Positions 6,589 to 6,642 of a stretch of DNA of 6,642 bases are shown in pieces. The translations under genes were made by a program, and so were the position numbers. Below the pieces are notes generated by a model. The model searched no databases and was not told where the DNA came from. It saw nothing but the letters and a program-made list of their open reading frames with translations. Source of the DNA: Aquisalimonas sp. Lineage in GTDB: Bacteria > Pseudomonadota > Gammaproteobacteria > Nitrococcales > Aquisalimonadaceae. Position 1 is the first letter of the stretch. The number at the start of each line of letters is the position of its first letter. The stretch is from positions 1 to 6,642 of the forward strand of contig SLMR01000339.1 in assembly GCA_007133445.1 (NCBI GenBank), written 5' to 3'.

Positions 6589-6642
6589 GGCCGCGACTCC
6601 GTCTGGACCAGGCCGTTACGGAGCAGATCCCGCACGGTGCCC
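6585..6642 (-). CDS. 3' end of an unidentified gene upstream of the crotonase (partial)
   Basis: The last codons of a minus-strand gene read GTVRDLLRNGLVQTESRP and end in a TGA at 6587-6585 that overlaps the crotonase ATG as ATGA. The frame is open to the window edge. The same ATGA junction recurs elsewhere in this operon and supports this as a real coding end and the preceding operon member. Too little is present to name the product. An acyl-CoA dehydrogenase or other CoA enzyme would fit the context, but that is a guess. Confidence 0.55.
   Translation of the reverse strand, partial: GTVRDLLRNGLVQTESRP

Overview
The window is GC-rich, gene-dense DNA with short gaps, strong Shine-Dalgarno sequences and ATGA stop/start overlaps. 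This fits a high-GC proteobacterium. The protein style suggests a gammaproteobacterium, but that is inference and no lineage marker gene is present. I see no rRNA, tRNA, CRISPR array, insertion sequence or phage gene. Several very long open frames lie antisense to the real genes and are GC-driven shadows.

Left part (1-2673, minus strand): a tightly coupled three-gene operon. It starts with a 64-residue basic protein with a possible zinc site, then a MacB/LolD/YbbA-type ABC ATPase, then a large FtsX/YbbP-type permease that runs off the left edge. Both junctions are ATGA overlaps. The ATPase and permease should form a type VII (mechanotransmission) ABC complex in the inner membrane. Its substrate cannot be read from the sequence.

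Middle (2674-3482): a 143-bp divergent intergenic region, then on the plus strand a short-chain dehydrogenase of the C-factor/sniffer-like type. It has a strong RBS and intact catalytic motifs, but an in-frame TAG at codon 22, just after the nucleotide-binding glycine motif. It is either a recent pseudogene, a read-through gene or a sequence error.

Right part (3498-6642, minus strand): an acyl-CoA metabolism operon convergent with the dehydrogenase. In transcription order it holds the tail of an unidentified gene, a crotonase-fold protein lacking both classical hydratase glutamates, an AMP-forming acyl-CoA ligase, a MaoC-type hot-dog protein with a full hydratase motif, and a second hot-dog protein in which that motif is missing. 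The natural reading is that the ligase activates a carboxylic acid to its CoA thioester, and the crotonase and the MaoC pair then isomerise or hydrate unsaturated CoA intermediates, as in a side-branch of beta-oxidation. The acid is unknown. The last two genes look like a catalytic/non-catalytic pair that could form a heteromeric hydratase.

Nothing here is clearly a new type of system. The points most worth a second look are the interrupted dehydrogenase, the paired active/degenerate hot-dog proteins, the atypical crotonase, and the small possible zinc protein translationally coupled to the ABC transporter.
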